The position numbers and the translations under genes are program-made. A model generated the notes under the pieces. The model had not been told where the DNA came from. It saw only the letters and a list, made by a program, of their open reading frames with translations, and ran no database searches. Of a stretch of 64,000 nt of DNA, positions 11,190 through 22,140 are shown piece by piece. Source of the DNA: Heterobilharzia americana (Eukaryota; Platyhelminthes; Trematoda; Strigeidida; Schistosomatidae); contig OX104134.1 in NCBI GenBank assembly GCA_944470555.2, forward strand, positions 104,402,701 to 104,466,700, in the 5' to 3' direction. The first letter of the stretch is position 1. Each line of letters begins with the position of its first letter.

Positions 11190-11522
11190 TAGTGAATTAT
11201 AATAATGCTGCTTTGCGTCATTTCTGGCGTGAAATAACTCCCTTATCTGAGGAGAGTCGGAAAACCGGCAGATATGTGTAATTGACGTTCGGGTTGGATG
11301 TTGGGCAGTTGATGCGTTGCTATAGGCCTGTCGAACTGTGCTTCTTGGTGTTTCACCCAATTTTGTAACTAATCTATCCTGGAATGTTACCACAGACCAA
11401 TCCTTTTCGCTGATTGTCTCACTAAACATCACCTTCCTCGTATCAGTATTCTTAATAAACCTAAACAATAGATGAGTATCACCTAATGCTGATGATGAAT
11501 TCATCTCTTTCGCTTTTGCCAC
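11190..11522 (-). mobile_element. RTE fragment in right repeat arm
   Basis: Mirror copy of the fragment at 5509-5840, with an identical peptide. It lies outside the RTE-c element but inside the inverted repeat, so it proves that flanking DNA was copied too. Confidence 0.55.
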
Positions 11523-12008
11523 TCAATAATGCTGGCAATTATTAGGACGATTCTTCTTCAATTCACGTTTGAGTGCTTCTCATCGCGGTCAGAGTCAGCC
11601 GAAATGTGTTTTTTCATGTCGATTAATTTGGATGTGGTTTGTAGGTTGTTGACAATTTTTACCAGTGTTTCAACCACAGAGTGATTATCATGCTGTTTCA
11701 TCAGCAGGAAAATTGCTTAAATGTTCAGATAAATGCTTCGCTAACTCGTCTCTAAATACTCGCTTGAAGTTCTAGTCATCCACTTGAACACAGAGGCTTC
11801 ATTATCTTCTGTTTCCTGTGCCGATGCCTACGCGTGATCAAAGGTCAAGCAGGTATTCTAGAAAGAGCGGCAGTCTTCCATGGGTCCTCTCCAACGATAG
11901 CTCAGTTAAATGATACTCTTTGTGTTCATCGTTTTCAATCAGACTACAACATAGCATCAGTTTACGGCGTCTGCCCAAGGATCTGAGTCGTGCACGAAAA
12001 TGTAAACT

Positions 12009-12680
12009 TCGTGCTGGATATCGGATGATGGGTGATCTTGTTTGAATAATGTGTATCTTGAATAATGATTTACATCGGAACTTCGTTTACGAGGTTGATT
12101 TGGAAATAAACAGCAGCGTGGCTCTCTGTCTTTATTTTGTATCATTTTGTATCATGAAAATGCACATAGCGAATATGATGCTTACACTATACTGTGGTTT
12201 TTAAAGTTGGTTTCTTAGGGTAAGAATGTTTCAATGGATATAGTTCATTAGATATCCATCAAACCTGTTTGAAGTCGAATAATCGCTGAAGCGGTAATGT
12301 GTAGAAATGAGTAAGCTCAAATAACACGTTTTGTAGAAAAGAGCTAAGTGAACTTCCTTATTTTAAGCAATATTGGAGATAGAACTATTTCACACCTCAA
12401 GGTCTCATTAATTTTCTGATATGATACAGAAGCATACGACAGCAAGTTGGGCAGTAGAATGGAAGATAGACTAGCGTAAAAGTTGAACTTGCGTGCGATT
12501 GTTCAAGTTGCTACACTTTATAGGAACGTACAAACAAGTGGATAGAAAAGTGGTACTAAGGTCAACAAAAGTGAGTGAGATATGAAAGGAAAAGTATACT
12601 GGGGTTAGGAGAATGTTGTAAACTTAGATGACAAAAAGTATGTGCATTTGCACAATTGTAGCCAATTTTTGACCATATCA
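12009..12680. other. No gene seen
   Basis: Sequence flanking the right arm. Short open frames only, no recognised motif. Confidence 0.35.
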
Positions 12681-12797
12681 CCAAATGTCTCAGTCACCCG
12701 AGTCAAGCAGTGTTAATCACCTTGCATAACACAAACCAACAGTCAAGGACTTTATGACGTCTTAGTCTCACCATTGTCAAGATCAATGTGCTACCAG

Positions 12798-15785
12798 GGA
12801 CATCAAGTAACAAAGCAACAAAATGGAAGATGAAAAAGGAAAGAAAAACCGCCGAAAAGAAGCAGAAAGAAGTAAAAGAGAGGGAGGAGGAATGAGATAA
12901 TGGTGACATTAATAACAGCGGTCAAGATGAGGATAATGTGTGTATACATCTGCGCCACTGACATCGGTTCTCAACCATATCACCTAGAGTATCCAACCAC
13001 TGGTTTCTCTTGTTCCACAGATCCCAACCGGATAGTCTGCATCGCCCTACATAGCTCAGACCAACAGTCAAAGTCTTCATGCATTGATGTCATGTTTTAT
13101 TATGGCCGCCCTGAGCCTATTTCCAGCAGCCTAAACCTACTTCGCCCAACATTGTGCGACGAGGCAGACGACGGTGGCTAGACATAAATAACACATGTCC
13201 TTACTATGCCAGTCGATGAGGGTTTACAACCGCATCAACTGGCTTACCTCTCCTGCCTAGAACTCTACGCCTGACTTCTGCGTTACTCACACGGTGGCAC
13301 CATGAAACATGGCACATGCTACGAAGGCAACGGTGGTCAAACACCTGAAGCCTTCTCATGTCTTCTACATTTAATGGCCATGTTGCACAGCTATACAGTA
13401 AAGCAAAGCCGACTGCAGCACAGTGCACTTGACCCTTAATAGACAATCGGATATCACGGCGGCGCCACAGATGATGTAAGTTAGTAAAGGCCAATCAAAC
13501 CTTTTGTATTTGTGTAGAGATTTTGTCGGTCACTAACTAATCCAGCATGGTGGATCCGACTTCCCAAGTAAGTTAGCCGGGGCATTGTTGAAGATCAGTC
13601 CTGGAGCGACAATTTGCATTTGGGTGGCGAGAAACGCATCTCAAACATCCCAAATTGCTACTCAATGAGTCCGGAAGACTCGAAATCCTGTCAGCGTCTT
13701 CTTCTAACAGGACTATATCATCTGTGTATTCAAGGTCAACCAAAAGTTTTCCTTTGATTAGTTCGATCCCTGTGTAGTCAGATTGCGAGAGGGAGACCTC
13801 CACGAGAACATCTATGATAAAAGTGAATGAGAATGGAGAGAGTTGGTATTCTTGACGGACATCACTCAACGTACACAGCTCACTAGACATCACACCATAG
13901 ACTCCAATACGCCCATAGGTGTTTGAGTAAAGAGCCTTCAATAAGGTGATGTACATGCAAGGTACCCCCTTCACTAAGACACTACCGTAAGACTTCTCGA
14001 TCAATGGAGTCAAATGCCGCCTTCAGGTCGAGAAATACAGCTAGTATCGGGCGTCGGTAGAGTGTCTGTGTTCCAGAACCCGGTGGTGTGAATATCTGGT
14101 CGATACACCCACGGTCAGGTGTGAAGCCTGTCCGGCTTTCTCGGACTTGCTGTTCCCGAACTCTACTTAGACGTTTGGTGATTACAGAACCCAGAACCTA
14201 AGACACTACGTTCGCCACGCTTATTCCTTTGTGGTTATCACAAGAGAACTTCCCGTCTTTCTTGAAGACTGAGATAATCAGTGACTGAGATCAGTCAGAG
14301 GGGATCATACTTAGCTTTCATACACCAGTTAACACTTCAGTTATTTTGACTAGAAACACTCTACCACTGTCCTTATATACCTCAGGAACTAGTTTGTCTG
14401 GTCCTGCTGTCCTTTCTCGTTTCACATTAACTACCGCTTTCTCGACTTTTACAAGTGTTTCGGGTCCTATCTCAATGTTTCATTCAGGGTCTGACTTGAT
14501 AGTGGGCAACTCAATAGTAACCGGAGGCCAGTTGAAACTGTTCCTCGAAGTGTTCTTCCCATCGTTCAAGTCGTCTCCGGTGCGAGTGAATTGCAGACAC
14601 ATCCTTCTCCGCTATAGTCTTACTAACCACTGACTTTTTCTCTCCAGTTTCCTTAATAAGTCTAAATAATTGTCTACTGTTACGCATTGCCGCTGCCATC
14701 TCTTTAGCTTTTGCTCACCACTAGTGTTTGTGATCACTGTGTAGACGTTTTGTCAGTCTACATTTGAATTGCATTCATGTGCATCCATTAATTCAAAAGA
14801 AGCCAATGGTATCCACCGGCCCTTTTTAACCACTCATTGAGAGTCGGTTACAGTCTTTAACGTTGTTTTCACATTGCATTGCAGATGGCACCAAGCTTCT
14901 TCTGGGTGAGTGATAGTGTTGTGTTCCGATAACTGCCAAGCCAGTTTCTCACTGAAAGCAGCCTTAGTGCTGTGATTGTTGAACTGCACTGGTAATGGTC
15001 TTGTTGCTGCGTTTGATTTATTTCCGTTGGGCTGGATCCGTATACACACCCGAAGCGGCGCCTTCTCGCTGTTTAAACACGTATTGGAGTAGTATCGGTA
15101 GTTTTCCAGAGATATCTGATTGCAGTGTGGTGTATCTCTGTCCGTCGCTAGTTTCTGCTCGGTGGATGACATATCATAGAATGTCTTTTTATTTCAGAAC
15201 TTTGTGCTAACTAGAAATGAATGGTGTTCTGAGCACAGTTGTTATGGGCAATCGCCGTTACCTGTTCGTTCAGTCGCGATTCCGATAGTGCCACCTATGT
15301 GCCTTTTTTCCCTATTCACCTACCCACATGTACATTGAAAACATTTGCAACAAGAATCACGTCTGAACGTTTGGCTTTCTGAAGGTGGCTGGAGAGTTTT
15401 CGGTGGAACTCGTACATCACTTTTATCCGAACTGGAGTCAGTGGGTGCATAAAGAAAGCTAACAAAGAGACAACCACTAGTTTCACTGTTCATTTGAATT
15501 CTCACTGTGCCTTTCAGCCGGACAGCACAGTCGACTATCATTGGGATTCAGTCTAGTAGTGCACTTTGTGCTCTAGTGCTTAATACTATGTCTAAACCTG
15601 CACGACCGCGAGAACTAGCTATCGAAACTCCAAAAGCTGGAAAGGTGAATAACCGCACTTGGTTCCCGTATAGGTACCTCACAAACACAGCACACATCCA
15701 CTGTCCGAGTTGCTGGAGTTTTGGCCGATTTGAGGAAGGGTGCTGACATTGAACGCTCCAATGTGTAATTTGGGGGATGGTTTAA
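12798..15785 (-). mobile_element. RTE-a (SR2-like) LINE, near full length, disrupted
   Basis: Read on the minus strand from 15765: an endonuclease start (LHIGAFNVSTL, then DVCCVCEVPI and SSRGRAGLDIVLSTRAQSALL), the block FVSFLYAPTDSSSDK (about 15440), a linker LFRLIKETGEKK...ERWEEHFEEQF (14699-14511), and an RT core (VRQEYQLSPFSFTFIID, then LEYTDDIVLLEEDAD with the YxDD box as YTDD, 14013-13573). The C-terminal block is NLHHLWRRRDIRLSIKGQV...VFDHRCLRSM...VSNAEVRRRVLG (13494-13204). About 2.2 kb (12800-15008) is nearly identical to 49248-51456 and 53513-55720. Stops and frame changes separate the blocks, so it is inactive. Confidence 0.8.
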
Positions 15786-16380
15786 GGAGGCCAAGGATGG
15801 TGTTCCATCGACTCAGATCGTTGTTGAAAGCTGCAGAGCTAAAAAAAATTAAAGATGATATAGTATTGTTAACTGAGAAACGTGAAGGAAGTTAGGAAGG
15901 TCTGGATAGGAGAGGTAGATGGCGGTTTGAGGGAACCTGGGTCCTGATTGAGTTGAGAGGTCGGTTTGCATTTCCATACTCCATACACCGTGGAAGGCTA
16001 GGTCTTTTTGAGATACCCGGAAGGGGAAAAATTTGTGACCGTGGAGTCCAAGAGACATCGGCTGGAGGTCGGTCATTCACGGCCTTTTTCGATGCCACGA
16101 AAATTGACCTGTATTGTGGAATGTGTAGTCGTACATGCGTTTTGGAGTATTGGATCACCACTGATAACTGATCTAAGCCATCATAATACATCATTCATTG
16201 TTTAAGAACATGTTAAGGTTAACTACTTTTATCTAATCACTATCCAACATATCTACCTTTCTGGTATGTAGGACCTCGATGGAACAAGCGTTCGATCAGC
16301 GTAGCTCGTTAAGTCATTATGATATACAAGTCGGACCACCACGTCAAGGTAACAGCTATCGGTCTCACTACTCTGAAGCT
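15786..16380. other. Probable LINE 5' non-coding sequence
   Basis: This lies directly 5' of the RTE-a endonuclease start. GC content is higher than in the surroundings and the short overlapping frames show no domain. The segment 16300-16360 ('gatatacaagtcgg', 'gtcaaggtaacagctatcgg') resembles 18755-18825 ('gatatataaccgtg', 'gccaaggtagcggctatcgg'), which suggests a shared repeat family. Confidence 0.4.
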
Positions 16381-17220
16381 TCTCACAACCTAATCCTACT
16401 TCCTCTGACATTGCACATCAAGGAGGGTGGAGCCTCGACGGGCGTAATGTATGTCTAAGCTACCGTAGTCCATGTCGGTCCATAAGGTCATCGATTGACT
16501 TGTCTTTTTTTCCCTTTTACTCTCCACATACCCATACCACTGCTCAAACGGTGATTTTATCATACGCAAGCAATCGTACGAAGACACCTGGGCTCAAAAG
16601 CCTGTCAGTTCTTCATATCTTCCACTTTCAACGGTCATATCACAGAGCTGTGTGACAAGACGGAGTGAACTGCAGTGCAGTGTTCTCGTCCTATGACAGG
16701 TAGTCGAATATATAACCAATGCTAAAGATAGTGTAAGTTGCTGAATACCGAACGAGCATTTGTATCCGAGCTGAGGTTTCGTAAGCGACCAACTGTTTTT
16801 AGCTAATGTAACTTCCAAATTTAGTGAAGTGGTCAACGCACTCAACGACTTCACTTCCTATTTTTAAACTAAGAGTCAGTTAAAACCAGTCTTGAAGCAT
16901 CATCTCACATTTGACAAGTGCAGAACCCGTACTGAGATCTCTGATGAAAGCGTCCTGACGATTCTGGATTTAACTAGTGTCTTCATCAAAGAAGAATACA
17001 CCTTTTGTGTTCTCCAAATCAGTCACTTGCTCTTTAGAGAGTAAGTGAACCCTTGAGAAGCCAATAGATTTTAAGCGAAGTTAAACAGCAGCGGTGAAAA
17101 AGTGTATTCTTGGTGTACACCACTGGTTGTCGTCGATTCGGATAACAACTTTCGTCAAACCCTTAACCGTAGATAGCTTACAAAGCATAGCATGCTTCCA
17201 ATGCAGCCGAATACTACTCA
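16380..17220 (-). mobile_element. RTE-b remnant
   Basis: The minus-strand peptide LHCSSLRLVTQLCDMTVESGRYEELTGF (split by a frame) near 16700-16600 is a variant of the RTE C-terminal region. The upstream part (16860-17140) corresponds in reverse to 46740-47000, including 'gagtaagtgaacccttgaga', 'cttcatcaaagaagaataca' and 'ggtgtacaccactgg'. Heavily decayed. Confidence 0.55.
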
Positions 17221-19180
17221 AATGTGGATGCCTCGATATTTGAGGCAACTGCCAAGCAAATTTTTAACAGGGAAACATTACTTTCATTTTTGGGTAAATC
17301 ATTAGCTATCTCTCACCTATATACTCGTTCAAATTTCCATTCATCCAGTCAAACACAGGCTCGATTGTGTGCCCATTATGATGTAATCACAAATGTGCCT
17401 ATCCCAGTGGGTGATCGAAGTCCCAGCAGATACTCAAGAAAGAGTGACAGCCCTCCATTGATTCTTTCCAACAATGGCTCATAGCAATATGATCTCATTC
17501 TGTCCATGGTTGGTTTAATGTCAATGGGTGCCATTTGTACAGTATCCTTGTCTATTCTTGAAGGTAATACTCTCTAAATACAAGCTGTTATCAAAACAAG
17601 GTTGTTTGAGACGATCACCGTTGTCCATTGGTTGGCATCGGACACCTGTAATTTTCCCTTCTGATTAACTCAACTTTCCAACTGAAGCATTGAAGTCGCT
17701 TCCTGCTATTGCTTATATCTGAAAGTTTTGCTTATGTATCAGAGTTCTCAGCTTTAGGAAGAGATCATAGTTGCAGGCGAAGACCGTGAGTAGGCATCAG
17801 CGTGTGTCATAGGGTTTTCCAGTCCTTACAGATCCGTCCCGTCGTACAGTGTGTAGTCGACAGTCAACTCTTATCATTTCTAGAATTACGCTCTCTCTAA
17901 TCCACAACTCAAAACTGTAACTGCTTAGGTAAGCTCGCGAGAGCCAGGCATTGAATCTCCAAAGTGAATCTTGTGGATTCGTCACATTAGCTAGTTTGAG
18001 GTCAAGGGAATAGCTACACCTGTGTCTGGTATACGTGTCGCTGAAACACAGCATGCATCTGTATAACTCTTGAAATTAGCGTTTTGACAGGATAGGCCTT
18101 TTTCTCCAATTTTGCATATGGTTGGCACGTTGAAAGCTACAGTGTCAAATTGATAGAGGGGTTTTCGGTTATTGGGGTTGGTGATTAGCCAGTTCGGATT
18201 GCTATCGAAGTTCGCACTGCAAGAGGTTGCGAGAGTTATAATGAAGCCTAATAGTGGCGTAAGAAAACGAAGGCAAGGAAGGAGATGGGTAAAGAAGGTA
18301 GATTATAGTTATTGGGGTTTTCATGATGCTGATGCATACAGGTGGTTGTTACTTCCTGACTGCTCTGGTCGTGGAAGCTGTTTCTGCAAGATGTCTGGAA
18401 AAGGGTTTTGTGTGATTTTAGGGTTTATGCTTCTATAATCCAGCCATACATTGATCTTTTTTAGTGTTTTTGATTGGGATTCAATATTACGGGCACCAGG
18501 AGATTGTGGTTCATGTGAAACTTGCTGTTTTGGTGCCAACCTCTCGTAACCACCTTCCCACAGAGAGGACATCCACATGGACTACTGGTCAACTGTTATC
18601 ACACTCCTGCATTGCCATTTCACCCTCAAACCTCTGTCATAGTATGGTTATTTACATTACGACAGCAACTGCTTTTTGTCTTAGCATTCTATAGGAGACG
18701 TATTTGGCGCACTATGACCTCAAGGAACAATCGTGGGAGTCCGCCTAACTCGTCGGGTCATTGTATGATATATAACCGTGACTATTACGCCAAGGTAGCG
18801 GCTATCGGTCGGGACAGTAGTCTGATAAGGCAAAGAAATTAATATGAATACTAAGACACTAGGGTTATATTTGAGTGCATGAAAAAATTAGTAACAATAT
18901 GTGTTTCTTTGAGATGCTAATTTTCCATTTTGTAAGTTCTGTGGAAACGTGTTGGTATCCAAACTCCAGCAAGCCTGGTGAGGCTTGTTAATCCTAACGT
19001 AAAACGTATTTTGTTTTGATATTAATGTTTTCGAGCACTAAATAATTGTGCATTTAAGTTAACCAATATTGCCTTTTCTTATGAAGTATTTATATGTGTT
19101 CGAAGAAATTATTGTACATAATTAATAAACGATTCTATGGATTGTCATTTTAAATATCTGACTAGTCTGCAGACTAGTAT
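17221..19180. other. Unassigned, probably decayed LINE sequence
   Basis: Several overlapping open frames of 75-105 codons occur, but none has a recognisable domain. The stretch 18700-18835 shares wording with 16270-16380 (see there). It is probably the 5' part of an RTE-b-like element and flank. Confidence 0.35.
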
Positions 19181-19184
19181 TTAT

Positions 19185-19405
19185 ACTGGTTGATGATTGA
19201 AGGTGAAATGAAAATTTGGATCACGTCGGGATTCGAACCAACGACCACCGGACAAAACCCTTGGTGACTCAATTGAAATAAAAGCGTGGTCAACAGTTGG
19301 GTCTCGTAGCTCAGTTATTAGACCATCTGGCCGGTAACCCGGTAGTAGGTGGCTTGAATGCAGCCACGGTCCAAATTTTCATTTCACCTTCAATCATCAT
19401 CCAGT
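19185..19405. repeat. Foldback pair of tRNA-like SINEs
   Basis: 38-bp arms 19185-19222 and 19368-19405 are reverse complements with two mismatches. Between them are two tRNA-like heads in opposite orientation. One is on minus (B-box 'gttggttcgaatcccg' as reverse complement at 19228-19243). The other is on plus (A-box 'cgtagctcagttattagacc' at 19307-19326, B-box-like 'ggcttgaatgc' near 19351). The whole can form a long hairpin in RNA or single-stranded DNA. Confidence 0.75.
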
Positions 19406-20335
19406 TTAGGTTGTATAGATGACGAATAGGTTTATATGAAGTAAAATATATTCTTCGTTGTACTAATAAAACAATTATATGCGAATATTTGTGCATAAAG
19501 ATTAATTTTTTCTCAAAAGTTTATAACTAAAACTGTTTTACTTCAAATGAATTCGTTGTAAATAAGTTCCTTAGTATCTGGTATGAGTTTTGTAGAGTAA
19601 GCCACTTGAAAATGATTTGCGTAAATATCATTTTAAAGTTAGCCACCTTGTACACACCTGTGCAGTAGGCAATGAGTCACACTTATTGTGGGAAGGCTAG
19701 TGATACTACCTGACTGCCCATACCTCCATAGGTGGAGCAGAGTTTGAACTGGTGGCCTAGTTTACTTTTTATCAACTAACTCATAGACATTAATACTTGA
19801 AATCATGCATAAAATCACATATTGAATTATTATAGAGTTTTTAAATGAAATCTATTCTGATTCTCATAAGATTTATTCATACAGACTTATCCCAGTTTCA
19901 GAGGCTTCATTTTCTTTTAGGGTTTTTTTTATCGAAATGATATTTACTAGTGGATGTTATTGCATAGAGACTACTTTCTCTCTGTATGTATATCTGCTTT
20001 TAATCTCTTCGTCTAATCATAAAACTGACTGGTTCTGGAAATTTTTTTCGAATTTTACCGGGGATTAGAGAAAAGTCATCTACAATATTGTTTCATCTAT
20101 TTTAAATTCAACTATGAAAAGAATAATATTATGATTACTTCATGATCGTTTGAAAAATTTCTGTAGTATTGTATTTATGTGTTGTGAGAAATTCCATTCA
20201 CCGCATTTCTTTATATCAATTATTTCGTGAGGTCGAATTTAGTACAATTATTTAATTACTACCGCTTTGATTTAATTACAATGGACTTCTTATAAGCGTT
20301 TATGATGTCTATACTCATATTCTAAATTTTTCCAG

Positions 20336-20402
20336 TTCAGTTGGTTCTTTAGATGTATTATCACCCAGTGAGCTCTTTTTCTCCAATAAACATTCATCAT
20401 AA
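20336..20402 (+). CDS. Candidate short terminal exon (alternative)
   Basis: After a good acceptor (tctaaatttttccag, ending at 20335), the frame starting with one leftover base reads SVGSLDVLSPSELFFSNKHS and ends at a stop at about 20400-20402. The peptide resembles the end of the 4100-4547 exon (GSVDPISFSE). This could be an alternative last exon, or a chance frame next to the exon at 20463-20673. I have low certainty. Confidence 0.3.
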
Positions 20403-20462
20403 TTATGATTTATTTTTCTTGATTAATGAAGGTAATTTAAAACTAAATGAATCATTGTACAG

Positions 20463-20673
20463 AACATCAGCTGGCTGCAATCTATCTGCTCGTGGAGCAG
20501 CACAAAATCAAACCGCTGTCAATTTCTCTCATCCAGGTACACTAGCTGCTGCGAATGGCTTACTTTCCGGTGATTGGTGTGCTATGGCTACAAACAATAT
20601 AGGCTCATCACCACGTGTTGGTGCATCTGGTACTAATTTCCGTCTACCAATATCACATATATGCAAACGATAA
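20463..20673 (+). CDS. Candidate C-terminal exon, low-complexity tail
   Basis: The plus-strand frame reads TSAGCNLSARGAAQNQTAV, then NFSHPGTLAAANGLLSGDW, ATNNIGSSPRVGASGTNF and a stop at 20673. The composition (Ala, Asn, Gly, Ser) and the A/T-ending codons are those of a real schistosome exon tail. A possible acceptor is TGTACAG ending at 20462. The segment from 'gtaatt' (20432) to that AG would be a 31-nt intron, the size class seen in the DAZAP1-like gene. T-rich sequence follows, with AATAAA near 20718, as in a 3' UTR. It is likely the last exon of an RNA-binding-type protein whose other exons are not assigned. Confidence 0.5.
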
Positions 20674-21172
20674 GCTAGGAAAGAGGAGAAAGTGGAAAAG
20701 GTGAAGACGAAGAAGCGAAATAAAAGAACAAAGACTTACAATGGGTTGAAACCTTTTTGGTTTGTTTTGCTTTCTTGTGCTTTCTGTGCAACTTGCTAGC
20801 TTTTTTCTGTACATTCATACATTATATTTATTTATTTATTTATCTTTGAAAGGAATTAAAAGACAGTTTTGTGCATTCATAATGTGGCCCCAGTGAATTT
20901 TTTTTGAATGCATCTTGCTACTATTATCAATTACTATTATAATGCTATTTTATCCAGCGTCATCATTTTTATTGCGTCTTGATGCTTCTGGAATTAGTCT
21001 CGTCGATGTGCATGCATCTGTTTTGTGTGCACTTGTTAATTGGATCTCACTTTTTTTATGGCTGAGTGTTTTTTTTTTTTAAATTTTATCAAAGGACTAG
21101 TATTGATATACATCTCGTTTAGGTCATTATTATTTCTATTACTACCTGTATTGTTTTAATCGTAGTATGTAT

Positions 21173-21188
21173 ATGTGTGTGTGTGTGT
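21173..21188. repeat. GT dinucleotide repeat
   Basis: Short uninterrupted 'gt' run, with a second GT-rich tract near 21518-21535. Confidence 0.8.
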
Positions 21189-21719
21189 ACACCTTAGAAT
21201 ATTTGTTTCCACTTCTTTTTGTTCACTTACTTTTGAAACGCCTAAATGTGTCTTCCTAAAATCAACAACAATTTTGCATTTTTGTGTGTGACATGATAGA
21301 AGAATGTGTTTGTTGTTTTCATTGAGCTACAATGCTGCTCTGTTGTTGACATTGCCACTTTCTATTAACATTGTCACACTCTGACATTATCCTTTTGGTT
21401 TCATAATTTCTGTTCACACTTTTCTCTTTTTCCGCCTCAACTTCACTCACACATTTCCCGCCACATATTTAGCACTTATTGTCACTGTCTGTCAGTATTT
21501 ATGTAGTAGTGGGTCTGTGTGTGTATGTGTGTGTACAGAGTACAGCAGCGTTTTCATCCTTCATTGGCTGTAATCATTTCACTATTTCAAGAATTCGGTC
21601 TTCTTCAACAGCTACATAGTATGTATACAAGGGGAGGTGAGTACAGTTCTCACTATATGGACTAGTGTTCGTCTGGTCACTTTTTGCATACTCCTTTATC
21701 TTATTGTTTACCGACACCA

Positions 21720-21757
21720 CCACCGCTACTACTACTACTATTACTACTACTACTACC
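21720..21757. repeat. ACT/ACC triplet repeat
   Basis: Imperfect triplet tract ('accaccaccgctactactac' and following), read as poly-Val on the minus strand, which explains the open frame there. Confidence 0.85.
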
Positions 21758-22140
21758 ACTGGTGATAGCAACAATGTCGGACAAATCTAATGTTTCATAT
21801 CTGTGGGCATGTGTGTAATTGTGTGACACCTAGTCACCATCGCTAAACACAATTATGTAATAGTTCAATTTTAACTGTAGTAATTGTTGATTATCTATCC
21901 ATATGCTTATTTACTCACTATCCTACTTATTTGCACTTGACTACTGGTTTTATTGGCTTGGTTGTTTTTGTTTTTTCTTCGAAAAAGTGACTTGTCATCA
22001 CCCATTTATTTATTATTATTGTTATTACTATTACTACTATCATGGTATCGTGATCTTTCAAAGTGTATGGTTCAGTCATCATGATTATTATTATCAATAC
22101 TTACTACCGTAGTCTAATGTTTTGATGTGGTTTTGTTTTG

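Larger units (their letters stand above)
8440..11192 (+). mobile_element. RTE-c non-LTR retrotransposon, disrupted
   Basis: This is the longest RTE-c copy. The endonuclease part starts with DIKILMGDMNAKL...NTGRELAMGREAHGEMNENGELFAEF near 8475-8610, followed by fragments of the linker. The reverse transcriptase part has AGKAAGPDGILPEALK (9510-9560) and NFIDFEKAFDSVDREVIWKLLQHY (about 9905-9975). The C-terminal block LLYGSESW...CLRWLDSEDQMARI is at 10720-11046. Many stops and frameshifts make it inactive, including TGA near 9883 just before the FIDF motif and TAA near 10010 in LIQ*LYED. The 3' end is about 11192, judged from where the 23885-26030 copy stops matching. The elements are RTE clade, related to schistosome SR2-type LINEs. 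Confidence 0.8.
9883..12008 (-). repeat. Right arm of 2.1 kb inverted repeat
   Basis: It is the reverse complement of 5022-7160. It includes the 3' half of the RTE-c copy (9883-11192) and 816 bases of non-RTE-c flank (11193-12008) that also match the left arm. The shared unit is therefore larger than the transposon itself. Matching stops at 12008, where this arm continues into unrelated sequence. Confidence 0.85.
20674..22140 (+). other. T-rich region, possible 3' UTR
   Basis: Strongly T-rich plus-strand sequence with microsatellites, downstream of the candidate last exon. No coding signal. A polyadenylation-type AATAAA lies near 20718; longer transcript ends cannot be judged. Confidence 0.4.

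Noticed and set aside
12900..13181. 93-codon plus-strand frame repeated three times (also 49348 and 53613)
   Set aside because: It is antisense to the RTE-a 3' end. Repetition reflects the transposon, and there is no motif.
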